Part shown: one piece after another, positions 7,775 to 16,416 of the stretch
Numbering within the stretch: the stretch's first letter is position 1
Layout of the letters: each line of letters begins with the position of its first letter
Assembly: GCA_964455095.1 (NCBI GenBank)
Contig: CAYVUV010000012.1
Location: forward strand, 1-41,486
Origin: CAYVUV01 sp964455095
Lineage (GTDB): Bacteria > Desulfobacterota > Binatia > HRBIN30 > CADEER01
DNA length: 41,486 bases
Direction: 5' to 3'
The notes under the pieces: generated by a model
What the model was told of the DNA's origin: nothing
The model's database searches: none
What the model saw: the letters and a program-made list of their open reading frames with translations, nothing else
Position numbers and translations under genes: made by a program

Positions 7775-8674
7775 ATGGATACGAAGCAGCTGCGGACGTT
7801 CTGCGCCATCGCGGAGCTGGAGAGCTTCACGCGCGCCGGGCGGCGGCTCGGCCTGAGCCAATCCGCGATCAGCCAGCAGATGTCCACGCTCGAGCGCGAC
7901 GTGGGGAGCAAGCTCCTGGTGCGCTCAGGCGCCGGCGTGCGGCCGACGTCGGCGGGACAGCTACTGTTGCACTACGCGCGGCAGATCGTGCGCAAGCTGG
8001 ACGAAGCCGAGCGCGCGCTGGCTGACTACGATGCCAACGGCGCCGGCACCTTGCGCATCGGCGCCGGCGGCGCCGCCTGCCACTATCTGTTGCCGGGCAT
8101 CCTGGAGGAGTTTCACGAGCGCTTCCCGCAAGGCGGTGTGCTGGTTTGCAGCGGCCACACCGAGCTGACCATGGAGCGACTGCACAACGGCGAGCTCGAT
8201 GTCGGCCTCGTCACCCTGCCCGTCTCGGCGCCGAAGCTGCGCATCACGCCGGTCGGGCACGACGAGCTGGTGGCGATCGTCGCTCCGACGCATGCGTGGG
8301 CCGACCGCACGCGGCTGCACGTGCGCGATTTCGCCGACGAGCGCCTGCTCGTCTACGACCGCCGCAGCCAGACCTACGCCCTCATCGAGCGCGTCATGCT
8401 CGAGCACGGCGTCTTTCCGCGCGTCGTCATGGAGAGCGATCACCTCGAAGCGGTCGTCGCCATGGTGCGCTCGCGGCTCGGCGCGGCGATCGTGCCGCGC
8501 TGGGCGGTCGCCGCCGAGTGCGAAGCGGGCACGCTGCGCGCCATCCCGATCGGCAAGAGCGGCCTCTCGCGCAGCTGGGCCATCGTGCCGCTCGACAACT
8601 CCTGCCAACCGAAAATGGTGAAAGCCTTCGTGCGCCTGTGCGGCGAACGGCTCCCGAGTCGGCTGACCGCTTGA
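7775..8674 (+). CDS. LysR-family transcriptional regulator
   Basis: This 299-residue LysR-type regulator has an N-terminal winged helix-turn-helix (residues 3-60, FTRAGRRLGLSQSAISQQMS) and a C-terminal periplasmic-binding-like effector domain from about residue 92 (GTLRIGAGGAACHYLLPGIL). The start at 7775 follows the strong ribosome site GGGGGAGAG. It is transcribed away from the BMP transporter/amidohydrolase operon, the classical arrangement for a LysR protein controlling its divergent neighbour and itself. By analogy with AtzR in s-triazine metabolism, the effector could be the imported substrate or a nitrogen signal; this is inference. The protein appears full length. Confidence 0.93.
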   Translation: MDTKQLRTFCAIAELESFTRAGRRLGLSQSAISQQMSTLERDVGSKLLVRSGAGVRPTSAGQLLLHYARQIVRKLDEAERALADYDANGAGTLRIGAGGAACHYLLPGILEEFHERFPQGGVLVCSGHTELTMERLHNGELDVGLVTLPVSAPKLRITPVGHDELVAIVAPTHAWADRTRLHVRDFADERLLVYDRRSQTYALIERVMLEHGVFPRVVMESDHLEAVVAMVRSRLGAAIVPRWAVAAECEAGTLRAIPIGKSGLSRSWAIVPLDNSCQPKMVKAFVRLCGERLPSRLTA

Positions 8675-9081
8675 GTGTCCGGTTCCCCTTTGCCAAAGGC
8701 CGGGCCTGTCACACCGACGCCTGCCAGCGCCTCTTGATCTGACAGACTCAGACCGGCACGCGAAGAGAGGGACCTTGGACGCCGCCGAACTAGCCCAACC
8801 GGGGGCGTTCATCAACCACCCCTTACCATAACGCTCAGGGGAGGTGACGGCGGTTCCCGCAGGAACCCTCACCTCAATCCTCTCCCGCGAGCAATGCGGG
8901 AGAGGAAGTCAGAGTGGTGTTTTGGTGGCTGAAGGAGCAGCGCAGGGTTTTTCAACGCGCTGGTAACTGCCGCATCCGTTGCGATTGGAGACGCGGGGCG
9001 ACACGCGCCGTCGCTGCTGGCTATAGCGTTGCACGCGCGGCGCTTGACCACCGCGCCCGCGCCACGGCACGCTGCGCGGCG
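8675..9081. other. Intergenic region with a REP-like hairpin
   Basis: There are 407 nt between the LysR stop and the dioxygenase start. The only structure I can support is the hairpin at 8867-8908. The dioxygenase reading frame stays open back to about 8914, but the upstream residues look like translated repeat and spacer rather than protein. Confidence 0.6.
8867..8908. repeat. REP-like hairpin (CCTCACCTCAATCCTCTCCC family)
   Basis: CTCTCCCGC at the left pairs with GCGGGAGAG at the right around a short AGCAAT loop, preceded by CCTCACCTCAATC. The core matches the arms at 6016-6128 and 35851-36003. Confidence 0.75.
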
Positions 9082-10287
9082 ATGATCCAGGGTCCATTGC
9101 TCGACTTCGAGGCGTTTCATCGCGTGGATCTGCCACGGCGCATTGGCACCGAGGTCGGCCGCAGCGCGGCCGCTGACGTGCGGGGAATCGAGCCGCTGGC
9201 CTTCGTCCTCCCCGACGGGCGCGGATATACCTACGCACCGGCCGGCGGTTCGATCGCAATCGAAGCGGGAACGGAACGCGCCGCGGTGGTCGTGGCCCTG
9301 TCGCTGCGCGCGTGGTCCGACCTGGTGCAGGAGATCCGCACCGTGCCGTCGCTGATCTTCGCCGGCGAGATCCGCATCGCGCGCGGCGAGCCCGCGCTGC
9401 TGCGGCGCTGGCAGCCGGCGCTGCGGGCGCTGTACAGCGGCATGCCGATCTACGACCCGGCGGCGTTCGCCCCGCTCGATGACCAGGGCCAACCGCTGGA
9501 CCTGCACCGCACCTTCACGCTCGACGACAGCGACGCGGCCATGCGCGCATTCTTTCTCGCGGCCGGTTTTCTGCATCTGCGCCAGGTGTTCTCGGCGGCG
9601 GAGATCGCCGCGCTGCGCGCCGCGGTGGACGAGTTGCAGGCGGCGGCGCGTCCCGGCGACGGGCGCTCGTGGTGGGCGAAGGACACGGCTGGGCGCCAGG
9701 TGGTGTGCCGGCTCGTCTACACCGGGCTGTCGTCGCCGCGCATCGCGGCGCTCGACGACGACGCGCGCATCCGGCGCATCGTGGCGATGACCGGCTTCGA
9801 CCTGCGGCCGGCGCCGGATCGGCAGGAAGGGCACAGCGTCGTGATCAAGAACCCCGGCATCGCCGAGGGTTTGTCCGATCTGCCCTGGCACCAGGACTGT
9901 GGCCTCGGCGGGCATCCGATCACCTGTCCCGCCGTCGCCATCGGCATTCAGCTCGAGGCGGCCACGCCCGCGACCGGCCAGCTGCACTTCCTCGCCGGCT
10001 CGCACGGCGCCTCTTGCCATCCGGTCGACGACGCGGACACCACCCTGCCGCGCATCGCGATCAGCGCCGCGGCGGGCGACTGCACCGTGCACATCGCCGA
10101 CGTCATGCACGCCGCGCCCGCGCCGACCGGAGCCGGCGCGGGGCGGCGCACGCTCTACGTCACGTTCTACTCGCCGCAGATGTTCGCCCGCATCGGCCGC
10201 GGCGAAGCGTACAACGATATCGTCCGCTCGCGCCGCGCCGACGGCCACGTCGCCCACACCGCCGAGGTGCTGTCGGGCAAGGCGTGA
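9082..10287 (+). CDS. Phytanoyl-CoA dioxygenase (PhyH)-family protein with SCP2-like N-terminus
   Basis: The 401-residue protein has a C-terminal Fe(II)/2-oxoglutarate dioxygenase domain of the PhyH family. The iron ligands His270 and Asp272 lie in LPWHQDC, the distal His343 in HIADVMHAAP, and Arg355/356 (GRRTLYVTFY) probably bind 2-oxoglutarate. Residues from about 35 to 120 (ALSLRAWSDLVQEIRTVPSL, then IFAGEIRIARGEPALLRRW) resemble a sterol-carrier-protein-2-like lipid-binding domain. That would make this a fusion of a lipid carrier and a hydroxylase. The ATG at 9082 lacks a clear ribosome site and was chosen because the protein-like sequence begins there. Likely substrate: an acyl or isoprenoid compound, by family only. 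Confidence 0.82.
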   Translation: MIQGPLLDFEAFHRVDLPRRIGTEVGRSAAADVRGIEPLAFVLPDGRGYTYAPAGGSIAIEAGTERAAVVVALSLRAWSDLVQEIRTVPSLIFAGEIRIARGEPALLRRWQPALRALYSGMPIYDPAAFAPLDDQGQPLDLHRTFTLDDSDAAMRAFFLAAGFLHLRQVFSAAEIAALRAAVDELQAAARPGDGRSWWAKDTAGRQVVCRLVYTGLSSPRIAALDDDARIRRIVAMTGFDLRPAPDRQEGHSVVIKNPGIAEGLSDLPWHQDCGLGGHPITCPAVAIGIQLEAATPATGQLHFLAGSHGASCHPVDDADTTLPRIAISAAAGDCTVHIADVMHAAPAPTGAGAGRRTLYVTFYSPQMFARIGRGEAYNDIVRSRRADGHVAHTAEVLSGKA

Positions 10288-10309
10288 AGACGTTTCTCCC
10301 CCTGAGGGG

Positions 10310-10470
10310 GCTTTGCCCAAAAATTGCCATCGTCAGAAGATCACGAAAGCGCGACAGTACGAAAACACGAAACTCTGATCCGGAGCATTGAAATGTGTGA
10401 GTTCATCTTTCGTGCTTTCGCCATTTCGCGGTTCCGTGATTCTCCTCGTCGTCCGTGGCACACCTGAGTG
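10310..10470 (+). repeat. 161-bp dispersed palindromic repeat, copy A
   Basis: This copy runs from GCTTTGCCCAAAAATTGCC to GTGGCACACCTGAGTG. It aligns over its full length to the reverse complement of 16417-16577, with about 20 mismatches and one 1-nt indel by eye. Internally it is an imperfect palindrome built of CACGAAA-type motifs. It separates the dioxygenase gene from the flavin reductase-like gene, whose ATG lies 19 nt past the repeat. Confidence 0.9.
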
Positions 10471-10488
10471 GGATGCCGGCAAAGTCGC

Positions 10489-10983
10489 ATGGACCCAAAC
10501 CTCGTTCGCGCGCTCTGCGCCCTGACCACTGGCATCTACGTCATGACCGTCCGCGACGGCGAGCGCCGGCACGGCATGTCGTCATCGTGGGTCACGCAGG
10601 TCTCCGGCGAACCGCTGCTGCTGATGGCGGCCGTCGATAGCGGTCACTTCACGCACGATATGGTCGCACGCAGCGGGCGCTTCGCGCTGAACATCGTCGG
10701 CGAGCGGGCGCGCCACCTGGAGGACTACTTCTATTCCGCCGCCAGCCGGCGCCCCGACAACCTCGACGGCCTGGCGTGCGAAGACTCTCCCGATGGCCTG
10801 CCCTTGCTGCGCGATGCGTTGGCGAGCCTCGAGTGCCGTGTCCGAGCCCGCCACCCCGCCGGCGATCACAGCCTCTTCGTCGCCAGCGTCGAGCGCGTCA
10901 CCTGGCGCGGGCCCGACCGGCCGCTGAGCTCGCAGGATCTGGCCTACGTCTACATCGGCACGGTCGTTAAGCGCCCGGCCTGA
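10489..10983 (+). CDS. Flavin reductase-like (DIM6/NTAB) FMN-binding protein
   Basis: The 164-residue protein has the split-barrel flavin-reductase-like fold: LVRALCALTTGIYVMTVRDG at the N-terminus, then HGMSSSWVTQVSGEPLLLM, the family's flavin-binding segment, and SGRFALNIVGERA. Such proteins use NAD(P)H to reduce flavin for a partner oxygenase or bind flavin in their own right. No two-component monooxygenase is visible nearby, so the partner is unknown. The ATG at 10489 is used; an in-frame upstream start at 10468 would begin inside the repeat. It lies 49 nt before the thioesterase gene on the same strand and may be co-transcribed with it. Confidence 0.85.
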   Translation: MDPNLVRALCALTTGIYVMTVRDGERRHGMSSSWVTQVSGEPLLLMAAVDSGHFTHDMVARSGRFALNIVGERARHLEDYFYSAASRRPDNLDGLACEDSPDGLPLLRDALASLECRVRARHPAGDHSLFVASVERVTWRGPDRPLSSQDLAYVYIGTVVKRPA

Positions 10984-11032
10984 CCCCCATCTTCTCTCGA
11001 CTCACGAAGACGTCTACGATCCCGCCACTCCG

Positions 11033-11905
11033 ATGGAACCGAGGGACCTGGCAATCGATACGGCCGTCACCCGCCTGCGCGTGGCGCCGGGGTGGTACAC
11101 CGCCAACTTGTGCGAGGGCTGGAACTTTCGCACGCCGTCGGGCGGGGCGTTGATGACCGTGGCGATGCGGGCCATGCAGGAAGAGCTCGGCGATCCCGGG
11201 CTGCGCCCCCTGTCGGCGAACACGCACTTCTGTTCGCCGGTGCCGGCGGGGCCGCTCGAGGTGCGGGTCGAGGTGCTGCGCCACGGCGGCGCGGCGGCAC
11301 AGCTGCGCGCCCAACTGTCGTCGACGACGATGCCCGGCCCGGGGCTCGAAGTGAGCGCCACCTTCGGGCGCGAGCGCGAGGGCCCCGACCTGATCGACAC
11401 GCAGCCGCCCGACGTCCCGCCGCCGGACGCGCTCGAGCCGATGGACCTCATCGCGAGCGGCCTCGAACGCGAGCGGCCGGCTTTCTTCGGCAACTTCGAC
11501 AGCCGCCTCGCGCTCGGCCACCTGTGGTGGGAACCGGGCTGGCCGGCCGGCCCGGCGCGCGTGGCGCGCTGGTTTCGGTACAAGGTCGCGCAGCGGCTGC
11601 CCGACGGTCGCTTCGACCCGCTGGCCATCCCGCCGGTCGCCGACACCATGCCGCCGGCGCTGATCCAGAAGCTCGGCCCCGACCACGCGCCGTTCTTCGC
11701 CCCCAGCCTCGACCTGACCGTGCACTTTCTCGAGGACACGACCTCGCAATGGCTGCTGAGCAACGTCTACGCCCGCCGCGCCCGCGCCGGGTACGCTACC
11801 GCGGAGGCCGAGATCTGGGACGACCGCGGCACGCTGCTGGCGGTCTCGACGCAGATGATGATGCTGCGGGGCGTCCCCAACAATTTACCCCTGCGAGGCG
11901 AATGA
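11033..11905 (+). CDS. Double-hotdog acyl-CoA thioesterase-family protein
   Basis: This 290-residue protein consists of two hotdog-like halves, the layout of TesB-type or 4HBT_3 thioesterases. The first half contains LCEGWNFRTPSGGALMTVAM with the central helix and PLSANTHFCSPVPAGPLEV; the second ends with YARRARAGYATAEAEIWDDR and STQMMMLRG. Members hydrolyse acyl-CoA thioesters. The length agrees with the family. It lies between the flavin reductase-like gene and the glycosyltransferase on the plus strand; the functional link to either is unclear. The start at 11033 gives the expected N-terminus. Confidence 0.82.
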   Translation: MEPRDLAIDTAVTRLRVAPGWYTANLCEGWNFRTPSGGALMTVAMRAMQEELGDPGLRPLSANTHFCSPVPAGPLEVRVEVLRHGGAAAQLRAQLSSTTMPGPGLEVSATFGREREGPDLIDTQPPDVPPPDALEPMDLIASGLERERPAFFGNFDSRLALGHLWWEPGWPAGPARVARWFRYKVAQRLPDGRFDPLAIPPVADTMPPALIQKLGPDHAPFFAPSLDLTVHFLEDTTSQWLLSNVYARRARAGYATAEAEIWDDRGTLLAVSTQMMMLRGVPNNLPLRGE

Positions 11906-12002
11906 CCGCTCGCCGCCGCGACGACCCGCCGCGCACCTGTCTTTTCCCGCCATACTTGTTATGGTCCGCAGATTGTCGCTCCCCTTAGCGAGCTGAGCCC
12001 CG

Positions 12003-12743
12003 ATGCCGAACGCGCCTGCTCCCCACCTCTCCGTCGTCATCCCCGCCTATAACGAAGAGCAGCGCTTGCCGCGCACGCTCGACGACGTGCTGCGCTATCT
12101 CGCCGCACAGAGCTATACCGCCGAAGTAGTAGTGGTGGACGACGGCTCGACCGACGGCACCAGCCGCATCGTGCGCGAGCGTGACGCCGCCGCGACGCCC
12201 GTGCGCCTCATCGCGCACGCCGACGGCGTCAATCACGGCAAGGGCGCCACCGTGCGCCTCGGCATGCGCGAGGCGCGCGGGGCCTTTCGCATCTTCATGG
12301 ACGCCGACAACTCCACCACGCTCGACCACATCGAGCGCTTCTGGCCGTTCTTCGAGCAGGGATACGATGTCGTGATCGGCTCGCGCGACGTGCGCGGCGC
12401 CGAGATCACCGTGCGCCAGCCGTGGTACAAGGAGCTGGCCGGCAACGCCGGCAACCTCTTCATCCGCGCCCTCGCCGCGCCGGGAATCTCCGACACGCAG
12501 GCCGGCTTCAAGATGTTCACGCAGCGCTGTATCGAGAAAATCCTGCCCTGCCTGACCATCGATCACTGGGGTTTCGACGTCGAACTGATCGTCGCCGCGC
12601 GGCGGCGCGGCTTCCGAGTCGCCGAAGTGCCGATCAAGTGGGTGAACGCGCCAAACAGCAAGGTGCGGGCGCTGACGTACTTCGAGGTCCTCGGCGAAGT
12701 CTGGCGCGTGCGCCGCAACCTGCGCGCCGGGCTGTACGACTGA
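12003..12743 (+). CDS. Family 2 glycosyltransferase, ALG5/DPM1-like
   Basis: The 246-residue soluble GT-A enzyme has the start motif LSVVIPAYNEEQRLPRTLDD, DDGST at 46-50 for nucleotide-sugar binding, and the metal-binding DAD at 100-102 (FMDADNST). SDTQAGFKMF (about 163-172) is typical of dolichyl/polyprenyl-phosphate glucosyl- and mannosyltransferases. I infer it makes a polyprenyl-phosphate sugar donor on the inner face of the membrane, which the GT39-type enzyme at 34205 could use. No C-terminal membrane helix is present. The gene is followed by palindromic repeats and then the convergent MATE gene. Confidence 0.88.
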   Translation: MPNAPAPHLSVVIPAYNEEQRLPRTLDDVLRYLAAQSYTAEVVVVDDGSTDGTSRIVRERDAAATPVRLIAHADGVNHGKGATVRLGMREARGAFRIFMDADNSTTLDHIERFWPFFEQGYDVVIGSRDVRGAEITVRQPWYKELAGNAGNLFIRALAAPGISDTQAGFKMFTQRCIEKILPCLTIDHWGFDVELIVAARRRGFRVAEVPIKWVNAPNSKVRALTYFEVLGEVWRVRRNLRAGLYD

Positions 12744-12769
12744 CCTCCGCTCGGGTCGCCCTCCCGTCC

Positions 12770-12800
12770 GGTCCCCCTCCTTTCCAAGGAGGGGCTAGGG
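12770..12800. repeat. REP-like CCCTCCTTTCCAAGGAGGGG hairpin
   Basis: CCCCCTCCTTTCCAAGGAGGGG forms a tight hairpin followed by CTAGGGAAGG. The same core appears twice at 38111-38238. It is located at the convergent 3' ends of the glycosyltransferase and MATE genes. Confidence 0.75.
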
Positions 12801-12814
12801 AAGGTCTAGCCCCA

Positions 12815-12905
12815 TCGGAGTCGGGGTCGGAATCGCTATCGGAATCGAAGGGCAACGATCCGTGGCATTGATCGATACCGATGCCGATACCGACCCCGAC
12901 CCCGA
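12815..12905. repeat. GTCGGAATCGG-type inverted repeat, copy 1
   Basis: The left arm is built of CGGAGTCGGGGTCGGAATCG and CTATCGGAATCGA; the right arm of ATCGATACCGATGCCGATAC and CGACCCCGACCCC. The arms are complementary with a loop of about 20 nt. The left arm is nearly identical to that at 20211. The arms are themselves short-period repeats of TCGG(A/T)ATCGG. Confidence 0.8.
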
Positions 12906-12942
12906 GGTGGGCTAGGCGTGGTTTGGGGGCAAGATGCGGAGT

Positions 12943-14346
12943 TCACACCTTGCGCGTCTTCCACGTCCCGCGCCCGTACCAGGCGAACATCGCCAGCGCC
13001 TCGAAGACGATCGAGACGAACATCCCGATCCACACCCCGTCGACGCCGTAGCCGAACGGAATCGCCAGCGCCCAGCACAGCGGCAGCTTGACCGGCCAGT
13101 TGGCCAGGAACGCCGCCACCATCGGCGGCTTGGTGTCGCCGGCGCCGTTCATGGCGCTGACCAGCGGATACATCGGGGCGCTGAAGAGAAAGCTGAGGGC
13201 GATCAGCTGCAGGAACGGCGCGCCGGCGGCGACCACGGCGGGCTCGCGGTCGAAGGCGAGGATGATCTCGCGCGCGAAGCTGTAGTAGAGGGCGCAGAAG
13301 GCGACGCCGAGCAGGGCGCTGATCATCAGGCCGCGCCGCACGACGCGCTCGGCGCGCGGCACATTGCGCGCGCCGAGGCTCTGGCCGACCAGCGTCGACA
13401 CGGCGGTGTTGAGCCCCGCGTATGGAATCCAGTTGACCGAGAACGAGCGCAGCGCGATGCCGAAGGCGGCGATGGCAGCGGTGCCGAACGAGGCGATGAC
13501 TTTGAGCAGCAGGAAGGTCGACAGCGGGCGCGCGATCATCGAGATGCTGGCCGGCGCGCCGATGCGGAGCATGTGCCAGAAGTGGTGCGGCTCGAGCGCC
13601 AGCTCGCGGCGCGACGGGCGCGGAAAGGGCTTGCCGGTCCAGGCGGCGATGCCGAGAAACAACGCACAGCCGGCGGCGCCCGATACCACGGCCGCGACGG
13701 CGGCCCCGTCGACGCCCCAACCCAGCCAGCCGAGATCGAAGCCGCCGACGTGCAGCGCGCCGGGGGCGAAGATGAAGAACGGATCGAGCAGGCCGTTGAG
13801 CACCACCACCGCGACGTTGACCAGCATCGGTGTCTGCGCATCGCCGGTGGCCTGGTAGCTGGCGCTGAGCGCCACGACGACGAACAGGAACATCTGGCCG
13901 AAGAGCATCAGGCGCAGGTACGAGAGGGCGAGTCCGGCAACGTCGGCACCGGTCTCGAAGAAGCCGATGACGCTCGGGACCGCGGCGTATCCGACCAGCG
14001 CGACGAACAACCCGAGCATCGCGGCGAGACACACGCCGTGCAGGGCGGCAACGCCGGCTTCGCGCAGGTTGCCCTCGCCGACGCGCCGGGCGACGATCGC
14101 CAGCGAGCCGGCGTAGACGACATTCGACAGGCCGAAGATGATGAACAGGATGTTGCCGCACACCGACACGGCGGCCACCGACGCCGTGCCCAGCCGGCCG
14201 ATCCAGAGCAGGTTGACCAGCGTCAGCAGCGTCGACGTCGACATCGAGATGCTGACCGGCCAGGCCAGCTCCCAGATGCGGCGATAGACGGTGGCGTCGA
14301 CCCCGTCGGCCGGGATCGCCAGCTCGGCCGTGCGCTGGCGGGACAT
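12943..14346 (-). CDS. MATE-family efflux transporter
   Basis: This 467-residue inner-membrane protein has about 12 predicted helices in two homologous bundles. The N-terminal bundle opens with LAWPVSISMSTSTLLTLVNL and WIGRLGTASVAAVS, and there is VYAGSLAIVARRVGEGN before helix 3. The second bundle begins near PASISMIARPLSTFLLLKVI and contains NTAVSTLVGQSLGARN, the equivalent conserved loop. MATE proteins export drugs or metabolites with H+ or Na+ antiport. The gene starts 61 nt downstream of the second aspartoacylase-like gene on the same strand. It may be the last gene of the amidoligase operon and export its product; that link is inferred from position only. Confidence 0.92.
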   Translation of the reverse strand: MSRQRTAELAIPADGVDATVYRRIWELAWPVSISMSTSTLLTLVNLLWIGRLGTASVAAVSVCGNILFIIFGLSNVVYAGSLAIVARRVGEGNLREAGVAALHGVCLAAMLGLFVALVGYAAVPSVIGFFETGADVAGLALSYLRLMLFGQMFLFVVVALSASYQATGDAQTPMLVNVAVVVLNGLLDPFFIFAPGALHVGGFDLGWLGWGVDGAAVAAVVSGAAGCALFLGIAAWTGKPFPRPSRRELALEPHHFWHMLRIGAPASISMIARPLSTFLLLKVIASFGTAAIAAFGIALRSFSVNWIPYAGLNTAVSTLVGQSLGARNVPRAERVVRRGLMISALLGVAFCALYYSFAREIILAFDREPAVVAAGAPFLQLIALSFLFSAPMYPLVSAMNGAGDTKPPMVAAFLANWPVKLPLCWALAIPFGYGVDGVWIGMFVSIVFEALAMFAWYGRGTWKTRKV

Positions 14347-14407
14347 GCCGGCACCCTACCACGGCGCCCGCCGCGGCGGATGCGCCGCGCGTGCCCACGA
14401 TCGTGGG

Positions 14408-15412
14408 TTACTGCTCCTGCGTGTGCGGCATGCCGGCCGCGCCCTCGTGGCCGGCGCGGCGGGTCTGCAGCGTGGCGATGAGGTCGCCTTCGTAGAGCAG
14501 CGGCTGGCGGCGCAGCCCGGTGAGCAGGCCGGGCACGGGCGCGCGCACCTCGAGCCGCAGCTCGCCGTGGAACGCGTCGTAGACCTGGCCGATCGGGTCG
14601 CCGGCCGACAGCCAGCGCCCGACCTCGAGGCTGGAGACGAACACGCCGGCTTGCTCGGAGATCAGCGAGAAGGTCTGGCCGGGACCGAAGTGGTGGACGT
14701 CCTCGTCCTCGGGCGCCAGATGCACCCCCTCGACCGCGTCGATGCGGGCGAGAAACGCCACCAGGGCGCGAAACAGCCGCTCGCAGTGCCCGAGTTGCAG
14801 ATCACCGGCGCGCCCGGCCTGGATGACGAAGTTCTGCCCGCCGCACTCGCGCCAGGCGTGGCCGATGGTGCTGGTGAAGACGGTGTGCATGGCGCGCTCG
14901 ATCACCGCCGGCAGACCGAACAGGTGGGCCGAGGCGCGCTCGGCGTCGTTGGGCTCGTAGAGGCGCACTTGCGGCAGCTCTTCGAAATCGAGGTTGGAGC
15001 TGTGGATGTCGACGCGGTAGGCCGCCGGCGCGGTGATCGCGAGCACGGCGCCGGCGATGCGCTGCGTCGTCTCGCCGGCGTCGTAGCCGGGGAACATGCG
15101 GTTGATGTCGGTGCCGTCGAACGGCCAGCGGCGGCTGCGCGTGTTGACGCCGAGCACGTTGACGGCCGGGACGACGATGACGCGTTTGCACAGCCGCTGC
15201 CCCGGCGGCGGGTCGGTCGCCATGTGCTGCAGGTACGAGGCCAGGCGCGAGAGCACGAAGATGCCGTTCAGCTCGTTGCCGTGCAGCCCAGCCACCAGCG
15301 CCAGGGCCGGCGTCGCGTCGGGCGGGCCGAAGTCGTGATACGGAATGGCGAAGTCCTCGCGCAGCGGCGCGGTCATGTGGAGCAGCGCGCGCGGCGGCGT
15401 GTCGGTGCTCAT
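14408..15412 (-). CDS. Aspartoacylase/succinylglutamate desuccinylase-family protein, catalytic Glu replaced by Gln
   Basis: The 334-residue protein of the AstE/AspA zinc-hydrolase family keeps the metal ligands His44 and Glu47 (GLHGNELNG) and His137 (VDIHSSN), as well as the substrate-binding INRMFPG loop (103-109). The general-base Glu that aligns with Glu194 of its upstream paralogue is Gln198 here (NFVIQAGRAG, codon CAG at 14819-14821). The C-terminal part (about 250-320) is a beta domain with VRAPVPGLLTGLRRQPLLYE. The ATG at 15410-15412 overlaps the paralogue stop as ATGA, indicating coupled translation. It may be a catalytically weak or regulatory partner in a heteromer, or use another base. 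Confidence 0.87.
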   Translation of the reverse strand: MSTDTPPRALLHMTAPLREDFAIPYHDFGPPDATPALALVAGLHGNELNGIFVLSRLASYLQHMATDPPPGQRLCKRVIVVPAVNVLGVNTRSRRWPFDGTDINRMFPGYDAGETTQRIAGAVLAITAPAAYRVDIHSSNLDFEELPQVRLYEPNDAERASAHLFGLPAVIERAMHTVFTSTIGHAWRECGGQNFVIQAGRAGDLQLGHCERLFRALVAFLARIDAVEGVHLAPEDEDVHHFGPGQTFSLISEQAGVFVSSLEVGRWLSAGDPIGQVYDAFHGELRLEVRAPVPGLLTGLRRQPLLYEGDLIATLQTRRAGHEGAAGMPHTQEQ

Positions 15413-16368
15413 GACGCTCCCCCGAACTCCATGATGCGCGCCATCAGCGAGCCCTCGTAGACGACCGGGTACTCGCGCAGCGTGAACAGCGCTCCCTCGA
15501 CCGGCGACTTGACCTCGGACAACACCTCGCCGCCGTGCGGCGACACGATGCTGCCCAGACGCTGGCCGGGCGTCACCGCCATCCAGTGGTCGATCTCGGG
15601 GATGAAGAAGCCCGACGTCTCGGCGTTCAGGTAGTGCACGTTGCGATCGTCGGCGACCAGCGGCAGGTGGGTCGGCTCCTCGAGCTCGAGATCGGCGGCC
15701 AGCACGCCGAGGTCGCGCCACAGGCGCAGAATGCCGGTCAGCATCTGCTCGGTGAACGCCGGCGTGATGCGCATGCCGACGCCCATCTCCACCACCAGGC
15801 ACGGCGTGCCGCGGCTGTTCAGGCTGTGCGCGATGGTGGCTTCGAGCACGGTGACCGAGCCGTGCAGCCAGATCAGGTCGACGTTCATGCCGCGTGCCAG
15901 CGGCACCAGCGTGTCGGCGAAGTCCTCGTTGATGCGCACCTGCGGGATCTCGCGCAGGAAGATGTTGCTGGCGTGGATGTCGATGACCAGTGCCGAGCCC
16001 TGCAGGTGGCGCATGGCCGCCGCGGCGATGCGCCGCGGCATGAGGCCCTCGGCGTGGCCGGGGAAGTTGCGGTTCAGGTCGCTGTCGAACACCGGCACGA
16101 AGCGCTGCAGCGTGTCGATGCCGAGCGGGTTCATCGCCGGGTAGAGCTCGACGCGCCCGCGCAGCGCCTGCGGCTGCCGCGCCGCCAGGTCCTCCAGCCA
16201 TGCCGCCAGGCGATGGCAGACGAACAGCCCTTCGAGCTCGTCGCCGTGAATCCCCGCCACCACCGCCACGCGCGGCCCGGCGCCGCCGTCGAACACCGTG
16301 CGCCGCAGCTGCAGCTCCTCCCGATAGGGGAGCTGCAAGGTCAGGATCGAATCATGCGTAATGCGCAC
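15409..16368 (-). CDS. Aspartoacylase/succinylglutamate desuccinylase-family hydrolase
   Basis: This 319-residue protein has a complete zinc-peptidase-like active site: His41 and Glu44 in AGIHGDELEG, His132 in IDIHASN, substrate loop NRNFPG (99-104) and catalytic Glu194 in LVVEMGVG. The family removes acyl or aminoacyl groups from alpha-amino compounds. The GTG at 16368 is preferred because GGAGTCGAGG precedes it. A GTG at 16417-16419 would lie in the edge of the 161-bp repeat and add 17 weakly protein-like residues. The gene is encoded on the same strand as the ATP-grasp/alpha-E/transglutaminase genes, 262 nt downstream of them, and is coupled to its paralogue. Hydrolysis or trimming of the amidoligase product is plausible but inferred. 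Confidence 0.87.
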   Translation of the reverse strand: MRITHDSILTLQLPYREELQLRRTVFDGGAGPRVAVVAGIHGDELEGLFVCHRLAAWLEDLAARQPQALRGRVELYPAMNPLGIDTLQRFVPVFDSDLNRNFPGHAEGLMPRRIAAAAMRHLQGSALVIDIHASNIFLREIPQVRINEDFADTLVPLARGMNVDLIWLHGSVTVLEATIAHSLNSRGTPCLVVEMGVGMRITPAFTEQMLTGILRLWRDLGVLAADLELEEPTHLPLVADDRNVHYLNAETSGFFIPEIDHWMAVTPGQRLGSIVSPHGGEVLSEVKSPVEGALFTLREYPVVYEGSLMARIMEFGGAS

Positions 16369-16416
16369 TGCCGCCTCGACTCCGCTCTCGTCCCGCCGGC
16401 TTAGCCCAGCAGTTTC

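Noticed and set aside
8914..9081. N-terminal extension of the dioxygenase to a GTG near 8914
   Set aside because: The extra 56 residues begin just past the REP hairpin, are basic and unlike any domain I know, and the family-like sequence starts only after the ATG at 9082.
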